Source of the DNA: Alphaproteobacteria bacterium
GTDB taxonomy: Bacteria; Pseudomonadota; Alphaproteobacteria; JACZXZ01
Assembly (NCBI GenBank): GCA_035625915.1
Contig: DASPOR010000206.1
Span: 1-59,611 of the forward strand
DNA length: 59,611 nt
Reading direction: 5' to 3'
Made by a program: the position numbers and the translations under genes. The notes below the pieces were generated by a model. It worked only from the letters and a program-made list of their open reading frames with translations. It was not told the origin of the DNA and made no database searches. Positions 1 through 8,243 of this stretch are shown here, piece after piece; position 1 is the first letter of the stretch, and the number at the start of each line of letters is the position of its first letter.

Positions 1-29
1 CGACGAGACGTCACCAGCGGTATATTTGT

Positions 30-56
30 GCGCACCGCTTTCAAGAACGGGTGCGC
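30..56. terminator. possible hairpin upstream of the MAPEG gene
   Basis: A 7-bp inverted repeat, GCGCACC at 30-36 and GGTGCGC at 50-56, encloses a 13-nt loop and is followed by a short pyrimidine-rich stretch. It could end a transcript entering from the left edge of the window. There is no proper T-run, so the call is weak. Confidence 0.25.
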
Positions 57-140
57 TCCTCTATTGTGTCGACCGCAAAAGACAAGAGCTATCCCTACTA
101 AGGAACTAATTTAGCAATCAAACGAAAAGGAGCCAGGCAA

Positions 141-539
141 ATGCCTATGGAACTCTTCTGGCTGACGTTGACCGTTGCGATGACGGGGCTCTTCTGGGTC
201 CTCTATGTTCTGAACCGGATGGCGGTGAGGGGTCTCTGGCCTACGCTGGACAATCCGAGACCCGATGCGCCGCCCTTGTCCAACTGGGCCGAGCGGCAGA
301 TGCGCGCCCATGCCAATGCGGTCGAGAACCTCGTGCTGTTTGCACCACTGGTCTTGACGGCCCACGCCCTCGGCATCTCGAACGATTGGACCGTCGGCGC
401 GTGTGCCGTCTATTTCTGGGCGCGCCTGGCGCACTACGTGATCTACACCGCGGGTATTCCGGTGCTGCGCACCTTGAGCTTCGCCGCCGGTTTTGCGGCA
501 CAGGTCGTCCTCGTGCTCGCGATCTTCAAGGCACTATAG
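141..539 (+). CDS. MAPEG family membrane protein
   Basis: A 132-residue, almost entirely hydrophobic protein with about four predicted membrane segments, matching the size of the MAPEG family (membrane-associated eicosanoid/glutathione proteins). The segment ERQMRAHANAVENL near residues 52-65 is the conserved polar MAPEG motif, which binds glutathione in characterised members. A good AAGGAG site lies 8 nt before the ATG. Bacterial members are mostly uncharacterised; glutathione-dependent detoxification is a family-level inference. It stands alone, with a hairpin after the stop codon. Confidence 0.8.
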   Translation: MPMELFWLTLTVAMTGLFWVLYVLNRMAVRGLWPTLDNPRPDAPPLSNWAERQMRAHANAVENLVLFAPLVLTAHALGISNDWTVGACAVYFWARLAHYVIYTAGIPVLRTLSFAAGFAAQVVLVLAIFKAL

Positions 540-557
540 GCCCGCACGCCTGGGCCG

Positions 558-578
558 CCCCGGACCCAGGGTCCGGGG
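558..578. terminator. perfect 10-bp hairpin after the MAPEG gene
   Basis: CCCCGGACCC at 558-567 and GGGTCCGGGG at 569-578 form a perfect inverted repeat around one base. It is followed by TTT and lies between the end of the MAPEG gene and the convergent CmcJ-like gene. It may act as a bidirectional terminator, although the T-run is short. Confidence 0.45.
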
Positions 579-653
579 TTTCGGCCCGCTTATGACGGGA
601 TCGGGCACTACCCTCTGGCCGCGCGATCCCGATCCCGAAGCACGCCGACGGCT

Positions 654-1520
654 TCAATCGGGATAAAAGATGAGCGTCCTGATCTCAATGCTCTCGCGCG
701 GCAGAACGCCGGCAGGTGCGGTCGGGTCCTCGAAGGCCGAGTGTGGCGAGAATCGCGCCCGCCCGTCTTTTGCGGAGTCGAAGCACTTTATGAGGAACGC
801 CTCGTCCACTTCCATCGCAGGTGCGTAGAACCACCGGTGGGAGGCATTGTATCGGACGGCATAGGTTTCGCCCGTCCGGTCCCTGTAGATGAGGTCGGAC
901 GGCACGAAATCCTCGAACGGAATGCTGCGTGCGTCACAGATGGCAAGGGGTGCGTCGCGCAATGGGCCGCGTATGGGCCTCCAGAGGTTCACGACCGAGT
1001 AGCGACCGCGAAGAAGCTTCTCGGCCTCCGGACCCATGAGGTCGCGCACACGCTGGGGCCCGGACTTTTCCGTATAGTCGTTGTGCACGCGAGGCACGGG
1101 CTGACGCGGTTCGTGCGCGGTGCGATCCGCGACCCCGGGTACGCGCCGGCGGATCGTGTGGTCGAACACGATGACGCGGTTGGCCCCGGTCGCCTCCGCG
1201 ACGACACGCTCGGCCTCCGGGTAGTAGACGCGCTTCAATTCGTCTTCGCTGTCGAAGTCCCGGACGGCACTATGGTGCCGCACAAGCCGAAAACCCTCCC
1301 GGTCGAGGGACGTGTCGGACGCTAAAAGACGCGCGTTGCGGATTCGCACGCGGTGAGGCTCATAGGTCGCGTTCATTCGCGCGATACCCGGTGGGGGCTC
1401 GTAGGTGTAGCTGCGCGGTTTCTCGGTCATCGGCACGATGTAATTCAAATCGGCCTCGACGTACGCCGGCTCACTCTCGACATCCGCACGGTCAGCCAGG
1501 GCAACGCTTTGTCGGCTCAT
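654..1520 (-). CDS. CmcJ/NvfI family oxidoreductase
   Basis: A 288-residue protein resembling the CmcJ/NvfI group (also annotated GA4-desaturase-like), related to non-haem iron, 2-oxoglutarate-type oxygenases. Seen: an N-terminal half with YVEADLNYIVP and TYEPPPG, a central VIVFDHTIRRR segment, and a VHNDYTEKSGP segment whose His and Asp could bind iron. The family includes enzymes that modify small molecules such as cephalosporins and fungal metabolites; bacterial substrates are mostly unknown. It is divergent from the agmatinase-like gene, with a clean inverted repeat between the two. No substrate is proposed. Confidence 0.7.
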   Translation of the reverse strand: MSRQSVALADRADVESEPAYVEADLNYIVPMTEKPRSYTYEPPPGIARMNATYEPHRVRIRNARLLASDTSLDREGFRLVRHHSAVRDFDSEDELKRVYYPEAERVVAEATGANRVIVFDHTIRRRVPGVADRTAHEPRQPVPRVHNDYTEKSGPQRVRDLMGPEAEKLLRGRYSVVNLWRPIRGPLRDAPLAICDARSIPFEDFVPSDLIYRDRTGETYAVRYNASHRWFYAPAMEVDEAFLIKCFDSAKDGRARFSPHSAFEDPTAPAGVLPRESIEIRTLIFYPD

Positions 1521-1592
1521 GGTTGGGTCCTCGCCAAAATCCGTCCCCGTTCAAATCCTCGTGGGGATTCAAATGCGACTCCTCCGGGCGGA

Positions 1593-1612
1593 TGACAAAC
1601 AAATCTTTGTCA
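1593..1612. promoter_or_regulatory. inverted repeat TGACAAA-N6-TTTGTCA, candidate operator
   Basis: A perfect 7-bp inverted repeat with a 6-nt spacer lies in the 231-bp region between the divergent CmcJ-like and agmatinase-like genes. Its size and position suit a dimeric repressor or activator controlling one or both genes. No regulator gene adjoins it, so the protein that would bind it is unknown. Confidence 0.45.
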
Positions 1613-1751
1613 GGTCATGATTGAGTTTTTGTAACAGGAGACTGCACGACGGGCCTCGCCATGCCCTTCCACAGGCCTTGGAAAGTACTTAACATTCCGC
1701 CGATTGGGCCGATATCCGGGAGCCCCGGTTCGAAAAGGGAGCATTCGCATC

Positions 1752-2789
1752 ATGGCGAAGCGTGGAGGGAAGAGGATTACCGCCGCCACGGGCGGCTATT
1801 CACCAAAACACCGGGTTGACCGGCCGTTCGTCGGCATTCCCTCGTTCCTGCGCTCGAGTATCTGCACGGATCTCGACGCCCTCGATGCGGCGATTGCGAT
1901 CATGGGCGTTCCCTTCGACGAAGGGTCGCCGTTTCTGGCCGGCTCCCGCATGGGGCCGCGCGCACTCAGGGAGCATTCGCTTCGCTTCGGCAGCGCCAAC
2001 AAGGGCTTCTACGACCCGGAAACGGACAAGCAATACCTCGAATACGAGATGGCCAACGGCCTGATCGCGGATACCGGCGATGCCGATATCCTGCCGACGA
2101 ACGTCGAGAAGACCTTCGAGATCGTCACCGACATGACCAGGAGGATCCTCGACCGTGGCGCCATGCCGGTCGTGCTTGGGGGCGACCACTCGATCACCTA
2201 TCCGGTCGTGCGGGCATTCGACACCCCACTTCACGTCGTCCATTTCGACGCGCACACGGATTATGCGCCGTTCATCCATGACCTCCGATTCACCAACCAG
2301 CACCCCTTCCGCCACATCAGCCCGATGAAGCATGTCCTGAGCCTGACCCAGGTCGGAATCCGGAGCTTGCGCGAAGGTCGGGAATACTCGGGTGACTCCA
2401 TCCGCGACGGTAATCGCGTGATCACGATGTCGCAATTCCACCGCCTCAAGCCCAACGGCATTGCCGAAATCGTCCCGGCGAACGCACCGTGTTATGTCAG
2501 CATCGATGTCGATGTCATGGACATATCGCTGGTGCCGGGCTGCGTCTCGGCCGAACCAAACGGCATGACCTATAGCGAACTTCGCGACACGCTCAAGGCG
2601 ATCGCCAAACGCGCAGACGTCATCGGCTTCGACTTCGTGGAGGTCAATCCCCAACTCGATGTCGGTACCGGCATCACGTCTTATCTCGGCGTGCATACGG
2701 TCATCGAGTTTCTGGGCCATATTTGCGATCAACCTCGTTGGATCGCCAAGCGCACGCGGTGGCGCCAGGGCAAGAAGCGTCGGCGCTAA
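1752..2789 (+). CDS. agmatinase / ureohydrolase family protein (SpeB-like)
   Basis: A 345-residue ureohydrolase (arginase/agmatinase fold), a cytoplasmic binuclear manganese enzyme that hydrolyses guanidino compounds to an amine and urea. All metal-binding motifs are visible: GGDHS at 143-147, DAHTD at 166-170 and DVDVMD at 252-257. The ATG at 1752 is preferred over an upstream in-frame start because an AAAAGGGA site lies about 11 nt before it. The family also contains guanidinobutyrase, guanidinopropionase and formiminoglutamase, so agmatine as substrate is not certain. It is transcribed away from the CmcJ-like gene and has no polyamine-pathway neighbour. Confidence 0.8.
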   Translation: MAKRGGKRITAATGGYSPKHRVDRPFVGIPSFLRSSICTDLDALDAAIAIMGVPFDEGSPFLAGSRMGPRALREHSLRFGSANKGFYDPETDKQYLEYEMANGLIADTGDADILPTNVEKTFEIVTDMTRRILDRGAMPVVLGGDHSITYPVVRAFDTPLHVVHFDAHTDYAPFIHDLRFTNQHPFRHISPMKHVLSLTQVGIRSLREGREYSGDSIRDGNRVITMSQFHRLKPNGIAEIVPANAPCYVSIDVDVMDISLVPGCVSAEPNGMTYSELRDTLKAIAKRADVIGFDFVEVNPQLDVGTGITSYLGVHTVIEFLGHICDQPRWIAKRTRWRQGKKRRR

Positions 2790-2846
2790 CGGACATCGGG
2801 AGCCATCGGTCCAGTAATCGCGCGGTATCCATCCGTGGATGAGCCG

Positions 2847-2866
2847 CCGCCCGGGTTTTTGGGCGG
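2847..2866. terminator. possible hairpin after the agmatinase gene
   Basis: CCGCCC at 2847-2852 pairs with GGGCGG at 2861-2866 around a loop containing TTTTT. The T-run is in the loop rather than after the stem, so this is only a weak terminator candidate between the agmatinase-like gene and the Zur box. Confidence 0.25.
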
Positions 2867-2882
2867 TTGCCACAAAAGGCGT

Positions 2883-2900
2883 GTTATGTAATAACATAAC
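2883..2900. promoter_or_regulatory. Zur-type operator upstream of znuACB
   Basis: GTTATGT at 2883-2889 and ACATAAC at 2894-2900 form a perfect 7-bp inverted repeat around AATA. This closely resembles the AT-rich Zur box (GTTATGTTATAACATAAC-like) found before zinc uptake genes in Alphaproteobacteria. It lies about 145 bp before the znuA start and is AT-rich against a GC-rich background. The expected effect is repression of the operon when zinc is sufficient. Confidence 0.75.
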
Positions 2901-2940
2901 AAGAAGCGGATGCGCCGGACCCCAAGCATCAAGACGATGA

Positions 2941-2989
2941 CCTAGTGTGGCGAACCCGGAATTCGCCACAGCTGGTCCACCACACTAGG
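2941..2989. repeat. nested palindromic intergenic repeat, copy 1
   Basis: An outer perfect 10-bp inverted repeat (CCTAGTGTGG at 2941-2950, CCACACTAGG at 2980-2989) overlaps an inner 9-bp one (TGTGGCGAA at 2946-2954, TTCGCCACA at 2962-2970). It lies between the Zur box and znuA. A shorter relative with the same TGTGGTGGA and TTCGCCACAC words occurs near 41.1 kb, which suggests a dispersed intergenic repeat family. It contains no coding sequence. Confidence 0.65.
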
Positions 2990-3043
2990 CCGGTCTGCTC
3001 CAAATCGGTTCGGGTCTTGCAAAGGAATTACAGGGAGAAGCAG

Positions 3044-3907
3044 ATGCGTAATCTCATTTTCGGCGCTCTGGCGAGCGCTTTGGTGGCAATTACGGCGGCG
3101 CATGCCGAGCCCCGCAAAATCGTGGCCGCGGAGAATTTCTACGGCGACGTCGCGGAACAGATCGGCGGCGCCAACGTGGCTGTCAGCAGCATCCTGACCA
3201 ATCCCGAGCAAGACCCGCATGAGTTCGAAGCGAGCACCTCGACGGCACGGCTCCTCGCCGATGCGCAACTCGTCATATATAACGGTGCCGATTACGATCC
3301 GTGGGCGGTCAAGCTGCTGTCCGCATCGAAATCGCCGTCGCGCGAAGTGATCGAAGTCGCAAAGCTGGTGGGTCGCAAGGCCGGCGACAATCCGCACATC
3401 TGGTACGATCCGCCGACGATGCCGGCTTACGCGAAGGCGTTGGCGGCGACGCTCGTGAAGCTCGACCCGGCGCACAAGGCGGACTATGCGGTGAATCTTG
3501 CCGCATTCGAGGCGTCGCTGAAGCCGCTTACCGACAAGGTGGCGGAGCTTCGGACGAAATATGCGGGAACGCCGGTTACCGCGACGGAGCCCGTATTCGG
3601 CTATATGGCAACCGCGCTTGGCCTTAAAATGCGCAACGACCGCTTCCAGCTCGCGGTCATGAACGACACGGAGCCGAGTGCCTCGCAAATCGCGGCCTTC
3701 GAAAAAGATTTGAAGACGCGGGCGGTCAAGGTTCTCCTATATAACAGCCAGACGAGCGAGCCGCTGACCGAGCGGATGCGCATGCTCGCAAACGATAGCA
3801 AGGTGCCGGTCGTCGGCGTCACGGAAACGGAGCCCGAGGGGAAAAGGTACCAGGAATGGATGCTGTCGCAGCTCACGGCGCTGGACCAGGCGCTGGCAAA
3901 CCGCTAG
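3044..3907 (+). CDS. znuA: zinc/manganese ABC transporter, substrate-binding protein
   Basis: A 287-residue periplasmic metal-binding protein of cluster A-I (ZnuA/TroA family) that delivers Zn2+ (or Mn2+) to the ZnuBC permease. The N-terminal signal peptide ends near AAHA. Metal ligands are visible as His59 in DPHEFE and His118 in NPHIWYDP. The third usual His position appears to be Glu182 in TATEPVFGY, and the His-rich loop of Gram-negative ZnuA is absent. The ATG at 3044 follows a GGGAGAAG site; the upstream extension would read through the palindromic repeat and was discarded. First gene of a three-gene overlapping operon behind a Zur-like box. Confidence 0.85.
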   Translation: MRNLIFGALASALVAITAAHAEPRKIVAAENFYGDVAEQIGGANVAVSSILTNPEQDPHEFEASTSTARLLADAQLVIYNGADYDPWAVKLLSASKSPSREVIEVAKLVGRKAGDNPHIWYDPPTMPAYAKALAATLVKLDPAHKADYAVNLAAFEASLKPLTDKVAELRTKYAGTPVTATEPVFGYMATALGLKMRNDRFQLAVMNDTEPSASQIAAFEKDLKTRAVKVLLYNSQTSEPLTERMRMLANDSKVPVVGVTETEPEGKRYQEWMLSQLTALDQALANR

Positions 3908-4704
3908 GGACCGCCGCGATCGAGCTGGCCGGTGTAACGCTTGCGCGGGACGGGCGGACAATCCTTTCGGACGTCAGCTTCAGCATTCGGCCGGGGGAGT
4001 TCATCGGAATTTTCGGCCCGAACGGCGCTGGCAAGACGACGCTCTTGCAAGCGATCCTCGGTCTTCTCCGTCCCAAGGCTGGCGCCCTGCGGGTTTTCGG
4101 CGAGCACCCCTCGCGTGGCAACCGGGGTGCTGGCTACTTGCCGCAACAGCGCGCGCAGGTCGCTGACCTTCGTCTCCTCGGATGGGACTTCGTGGCCAGT
4201 GCGCTCCACGGAGAGCGGTGGGGCCTTCCGATATTGGGCAGCACCGGCAGAGCCGAGGTGGCGCGCGCGATCGGTTTGGTGGACGCCAGCACCCTCGCCC
4301 GCCGCCCGCTTTACCGGCTTTCGGGAGGAGAGCTTCAGCGCCTGCTGCTCGCGCAGGCGCTCCTCGGAAGGCCCAAGATGCTTCTGCTCGATGAGCCGTT
4401 GATCAGCCTCGATCCGCACTTCCAGCAGGCCGCGGTGGCGCTGGTCAAGCAAATCCAGCGGGATCTCGGCATCACGGTGCTTTTCACCGCGCACGATATC
4501 AATCCGTTGCTCGGCTTCATGGACCGTGTCCTTTATCTCGGCCACGGGCAGGCCGCCCTGGGCACGGTCGACGAGGTCATCACGAGCGAAGTGCTTTCCC
4601 GTCTTTATCGCACTTCCATCGATGTGTTCCATTTGCAGGGCCGAATCCTCGTCGTTTCGGCGCACGGCCCCATCGAATCGCACCCGCATCTCCACGATGC
4701 TTGA
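3856..4704 (+). CDS. znuC: zinc/manganese ABC transporter, ATP-binding protein
   Basis: A 282-residue ATPase subunit with Walker A FGPNGAGKTT (about 53-62), signature LSGGE (155-159) and Walker B LLLDEP (176-181). It energises import of the metal carried by the preceding binding protein. The start overlaps the end of that gene by 52 nt and has an AGGA-type site within it, so translation is probably coupled. The chosen ATG gives a short non-conserved N-terminus of about 20 residues; no better ATG or GTG lies downstream before the ABC fold begins. Confidence 0.87.
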   Translation: MDAVAAHGAGPGAGKPLGTAAIELAGVTLARDGRTILSDVSFSIRPGEFIGIFGPNGAGKTTLLQAILGLLRPKAGALRVFGEHPSRGNRGAGYLPQQRAQVADLRLLGWDFVASALHGERWGLPILGSTGRAEVARAIGLVDASTLARRPLYRLSGGELQRLLLAQALLGRPKMLLLDEPLISLDPHFQQAAVALVKQIQRDLGITVLFTAHDINPLLGFMDRVLYLGHGQAALGTVDEVITSEVLSRLYRTSIDVFHLQGRILVVSAHGPIESHPHLHDA

Positions 4705-5509
4705 ATACGACTTCATGCGCACGGCCTTCGCAGCCGGCGCCATCGTGGCGATCGTCGCAGGGGCGGTCGGTTATTTCCTGGTGTTGCGAAACCTGACATT
4801 CGCCGGCCACGCGCTGTCGCACGTCGGTTTCGCGGGAGCCACGGGTGCTATCCTGATCGGCGTCAGCGCGCTCTGGGGCCTCCTCGCCTTCACCCTTGCG
4901 GCCGGGATCGCAATGGGCTTTCTCGGTGAACGCATACGCGGGCGCGACGTCGCGGTCGGCGTCATCCTCTCCCTCGCACTCGGGCTCGGAATACTTTTCC
5001 TTTACCTCTACACGACCCACGCGACCCAAGCGACAGCACTCCTCTTCGGCAATGTGCTTGGCGTCAGCATCGATACCGTGTGGGATTTGCTCGCACTCGG
5101 AGGTGTTTGCCTTCTTGCACTGGGCGCGATCTCGCGCCCGCTCCTGTTCGCGACTCTCGAGCCCGAATTGGCCGCAGCTAAAGGCGTGCCGCTACGTCTC
5201 GTTTCCGTGCTTTTTCTGGCAATCGTCGCCGTGGCGGTAGCGGAAGCGGCGCAGGTGGTGGGCGTTTTGCTCGTTTTCGCACTCATGGTCGGTCCCGCCG
5301 CCGCGTCGCTGCAACTGACCACGCGCGTCCATCGGGGCGTCGGCCTCGCGATGATCCTGGCACTCCTCGAGACCTGGTTCGGCATAGCACTTGCCTATTA
5401 CTTGGATGTGCCGGCGAGCTTTTGCATCGTGCTCCTGAGTTGCCTTGTCTATTTCGCCAGCTTGGTTCGCCCGAGCGACGCAGGAGAACTCTCCGCGGCG
5501 AATCATTGA
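4697..5509 (+). CDS. znuB: zinc/manganese ABC transporter, permease
   Basis: A 270-residue ABC-3 family inner-membrane permease with about eight hydrophobic segments and the conserved stretch LTFAGHALSHVGFAG near residues 32-46. It forms the channel for the metal delivered by the substrate-binding protein. The ATG at 4697 sits inside an ATGCTTGA overlap with the stop of the ATPase gene; the longer frame upstream is a shadow of that gene. Complete and normal in length. Confidence 0.87.
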   Translation: MLEYDFMRTAFAAGAIVAIVAGAVGYFLVLRNLTFAGHALSHVGFAGATGAILIGVSALWGLLAFTLAAGIAMGFLGERIRGRDVAVGVILSLALGLGILFLYLYTTHATQATALLFGNVLGVSIDTVWDLLALGGVCLLALGAISRPLLFATLEPELAAAKGVPLRLVSVLFLAIVAVAVAEAAQVVGVLLVFALMVGPAAASLQLTTRVHRGVGLAMILALLETWFGIALAYYLDVPASFCIVLLSCLVYFASLVRPSDAGELSAANH

Positions 5510-5991
5510 AGGCGACAGGTGGGCCGGGCAGCTTCCTTGCGTGCGGCAAGATTGTCGGACCCGATGCGGCTTCGTCGGCGATGGCAAATCCATGCGGCGT
5601 CGAGCCAGTCTGACATGTTATTTGTCAGTCACACGCACACCGCAATGCCCGTATCAAATCTCTTGCAGCTCGCGCCGACAGGCAAAAAATCACACCAAAG
5701 GCCGATCGCGCCATCTGTGGCATAGATACAGCAATCCACTGACATAACGCCCCCTCGCCCGGCCTCGCCGCGCCGGCCGGAGGCGTGACATTGGGTGCTC
5801 GACGAAGCGGCGGGAGCGCCTTTCTCGTTCAAATTAGGAATCTGAATATTTTGTTTTTCTAATTCGAACAGGGTTGACTCACTTTTCTCGATTCCGATCT
5901 CCGGTGCACCTTGCAATCACCGCTCCATTCGGTAATCTCGGTGTAGGTTGTTGAAAACATTACATTATACTTACGTCGAGGGTCGGCCGAG
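5510..5991. other. intergenic region without a supported gene
   Basis: About 480 bp between the zinc transporter operon and the VirK/YbjX-family gene. Part of it (about 5830-5980) is clearly AT-richer than its surroundings, as expected for a promoter region. A minus-strand open frame at 5629-5916 starts with TTG, has no ribosome-binding site and no recognisable fold. I see no RNA gene. Confidence 0.5.
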
Positions 5992-7008
5992 TTGTTTCAT
6001 AGCATGCTTAGGAAGTGGTGCATCGTCGTTAAATATGCGCGGCTGATCCACGCATTTCATCAACCGGGACGCTACTTCGGCAGCGGTTCGAACCTCCGCG
6101 TGCTGAAGTTCATCGTGCGAGCCGCATTGCAGTGGCGCGACACGTTGCGTTGGCTGCTCTTCGTCGAAAACTCCCTTCTCGCTCAGGCGCCGGGTAACGT
6201 AAAGAAGGACCTAGTTGAAAAAATCCATCGCCCCTATGCGCGCCGCGGCCTCAGTACGGCACAGCGAGTGTCCCTCTTGATCGATCATTACGGCGCATTG
6301 GAGGCAGCGCTGCCGTACGCCATCCTCGCGGCAATCATCGCGGGCGAGAGGCTTCCGCTCGCTTACCTCGACGGGCGCGACGCAGGCCGGCGATACCTGA
6401 TCGCAATCAGCCGCGACCGGCACTTCCACCAACAGGGCGAGTTGGCGATCTTGCTCGTCGACGACCTGATGAAAGATCCACTCGCCACTCTCGCGGTGAA
6501 TATCGGCGTCAAATGCTCGGGACAACTCACGCTTTTCGTTAACGGCCTGCAGGGCCCAGCACCACCGATTGGGAAAACGGAAGTCAAGGAGGCCACGCGC
6601 AGCCTCGATGGGCTTCGGCCAAAGCACGCGGTGCTCGAAACGGCTTGCGCTTTTGCCCGTTGGTTGAGGGCGGACGCCATCGTCGCCACTTGCAAGCGCA
6701 ATCATGTGTCGCAGATCAGGGGGCGGCGGTGGCGGCACATTCGGGCGGACTATGATGGATTCTGGGCCGAATTCGGCGCCGTGGCTCAAGCTGACGGGAA
6801 TTTCCAGCTTCCGCTCGCGCCGCCGCGTCGAAGCGTCGAGCAGGTTCCCGCAAAGCGACGAAAGAGTTGGCTGCGTCGCCAAGTGCGTCTCGACACACTC
6901 GGTCTCGACGTGACGACGGCTCTCTCGATACTTTCCATATTGAACGCGGGCGTCGGCGCTTCAGCTTCGCAGGACTCGGCGGCACTGGTACCCTTGCCCA
7001 GTCGCTAA
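5992..7008 (+). CDS. VirK/YbjX (DUF535) family protein
   Basis: A 338-residue protein matching the DUF535/VirK/YbjX family. Visible landmarks are KIHRPYARRGLS (about 76-88), RVSLLIDHYGALE, LQGP followed by a region ending in GLRPKHAVLETA, and RIRADYDGFW-like HIRADYDGFWAEFG before PLAPPRRSVEQVP. Family members in enteric bacteria are PhoP-regulated and linked to envelope stress and antimicrobial-peptide resistance; the biochemical activity is unknown. The TTG at 5992 is chosen because GAGGG lies 9 nt upstream; an in-frame ATG at 6004 is the alternative. It lies beside LPS-export and surface-polysaccharide genes, which fits an envelope role. Confidence 0.8.
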   Translation: MFHSMLRKWCIVVKYARLIHAFHQPGRYFGSGSNLRVLKFIVRAALQWRDTLRWLLFVENSLLAQAPGNVKKDLVEKIHRPYARRGLSTAQRVSLLIDHYGALEAALPYAILAAIIAGERLPLAYLDGRDAGRRYLIAISRDRHFHQQGELAILLVDDLMKDPLATLAVNIGVKCSGQLTLFVNGLQGPAPPIGKTEVKEATRSLDGLRPKHAVLETACAFARWLRADAIVATCKRNHVSQIRGRRWRHIRADYDGFWAEFGAVAQADGNFQLPLAPPRRSVEQVPAKRRKSWLRRQVRLDTLGLDVTTALSILSILNAGVGASASQDSAALVPLPSR

Positions 7009-7043
7009 AGCGAAGTCACAAACGGTCGTTCTCTTAAACCCGA

Positions 7044-8186
7044 TTACGGGGCGGCACTGCCCTGTTCGGCCAGATCATCGCCCGATTCGGGAAATCGGGG
7101 TGTGCGCTTTCGCGGCGGCCGAACAAGGTAAAGGAACGCGAGCACGAGCGGTACGAGACAATTGAGATAGACGAGCGGTAAGAGTGCGGCGGTCTTTCCA
7201 GCCATGTTCAAAAAGCCAATCGAGCTGGCTTCGAGCACCAGCACGCAAAAGACGGCTGCGAGCACTCTTTTGGCCTGCCCCTGCCGGTTGAAATCGCCCG
7301 ACAGCAATGCGGAAAGCGCGATAAGCGTGTAGACAATCGCATAGAAGGGGGTCACCAGGCGTTGATGCCCTTCGGCGATCAGCCGATCGAAGTTGTTACG
7401 ATCGTTCGGATCGTTGGGGTTCGGGTGAAGCAGGTCGCCGAGATATCGTTCCTCGGGGCGAGGCCAAGTCGCCTCGACTGCCTTGGCCAGGTTGAAGTCC
7501 GCCGTGTATTTATCGAAATAGAGAATCGACAATTTTCCATCGCGATCGATCTGCTGGCGGCTGCCGTTCGTCAGCACCGCGCGCTCGCCATCGCTTGCTT
7601 GGAAAAGTGCGCCACTTTCCGCGATCAGCGTGATCGGCTTGTCCTTGTCGCGGGTGTCGTAAATGATGAGGCCGACCAGGATGCCGTCCGGCTGACGCTC
7701 ACGCACGTATATCGTGAGCTTGTCGGACATGACGTTGAATTTGCCTTCCTGCAGCATGACGGCGGAGAACTCGTTGCTGATCGAAAACATGAGATGCGAA
7801 AATGCCCGATAGGATGTCGGCAGGAGATAGAGATTGAGCGCATAACCCGCCAGCATGACAAGCACCGATAGAGCGAGTGCTGGCAGCGCCAGCGCCTCGG
7901 GGCTCACCCCGACCGCGCGCAAGATCACGAGTTCGCGGTCCATCCATAATTTGTTGTAGGTGAAGAGGATGGCGCCGAAAAGCGCCACCGGTAATACGAT
8001 CACGAGAAAGCTCGGCAATAGCAGCGCGGTTAGATAAAGGAAGGTGCCGAACGAGATGCCGTGCTTGACGATCAGCTCGATATAACGCAGCGATTGCGTA
8101 AGCCAGACGGCGCACGTCATGCAAAAGGCAATGAACAGAATCCCCGTGAGGATTTGTCCGAAGATATATCGGCTATAGGCTTTCAT
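7044..8186 (-). CDS. lptF: LPS export ABC transporter permease LptF
   Basis: A 380-residue YjgP/YjgQ-family inner-membrane protein. N-terminal membrane segments are followed by a periplasmic domain (roughly 130-270) and further membrane segments, ending in a charged tail. With LptG and LptB it extracts lipopolysaccharide from the inner membrane. LYLLPTSYRAF after the third segment and FDRLIAEGHQRLVTPFYAIVY leading into the last segments fit LptF rather than LptG. An adjacent lptG is usual but absent here. Downstream of, and co-directional with, the asparagine synthetase gene. Confidence 0.8.
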   Translation of the reverse strand: MKAYSRYIFGQILTGILFIAFCMTCAVWLTQSLRYIELIVKHGISFGTFLYLTALLLPSFLVIVLPVALFGAILFTYNKLWMDRELVILRAVGVSPEALALPALALSVLVMLAGYALNLYLLPTSYRAFSHLMFSISNEFSAVMLQEGKFNVMSDKLTIYVRERQPDGILVGLIIYDTRDKDKPITLIAESGALFQASDGERAVLTNGSRQQIDRDGKLSILYFDKYTADFNLAKAVEATWPRPEERYLGDLLHPNPNDPNDRNNFDRLIAEGHQRLVTPFYAIVYTLIALSALLSGDFNRQGQAKRVLAAVFCVLVLEASSIGFLNMAGKTAALLPLVYLNCLVPLVLAFLYLVRPPRKRTPRFPESGDDLAEQGSAAP

Positions 8187-8243
8187 CGCCGTGCAACGGT
8201 GAATTTAATCAACTATGCCTCGATCATTGGTCGCACTGCCGCC

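Noticed and set aside
1800..2969. 389-residue open frame on the minus strand
   Set aside because: Antisense to the agmatinase-like gene and running through its terminator and the Zur box region; composition is that of a shadow frame.
5629..5916. 95-residue minus-strand frame upstream of the VirK/YbjX gene
   Set aside because: TTG start without a ribosome-binding site; crosses an AT-rich promoter-like stretch.
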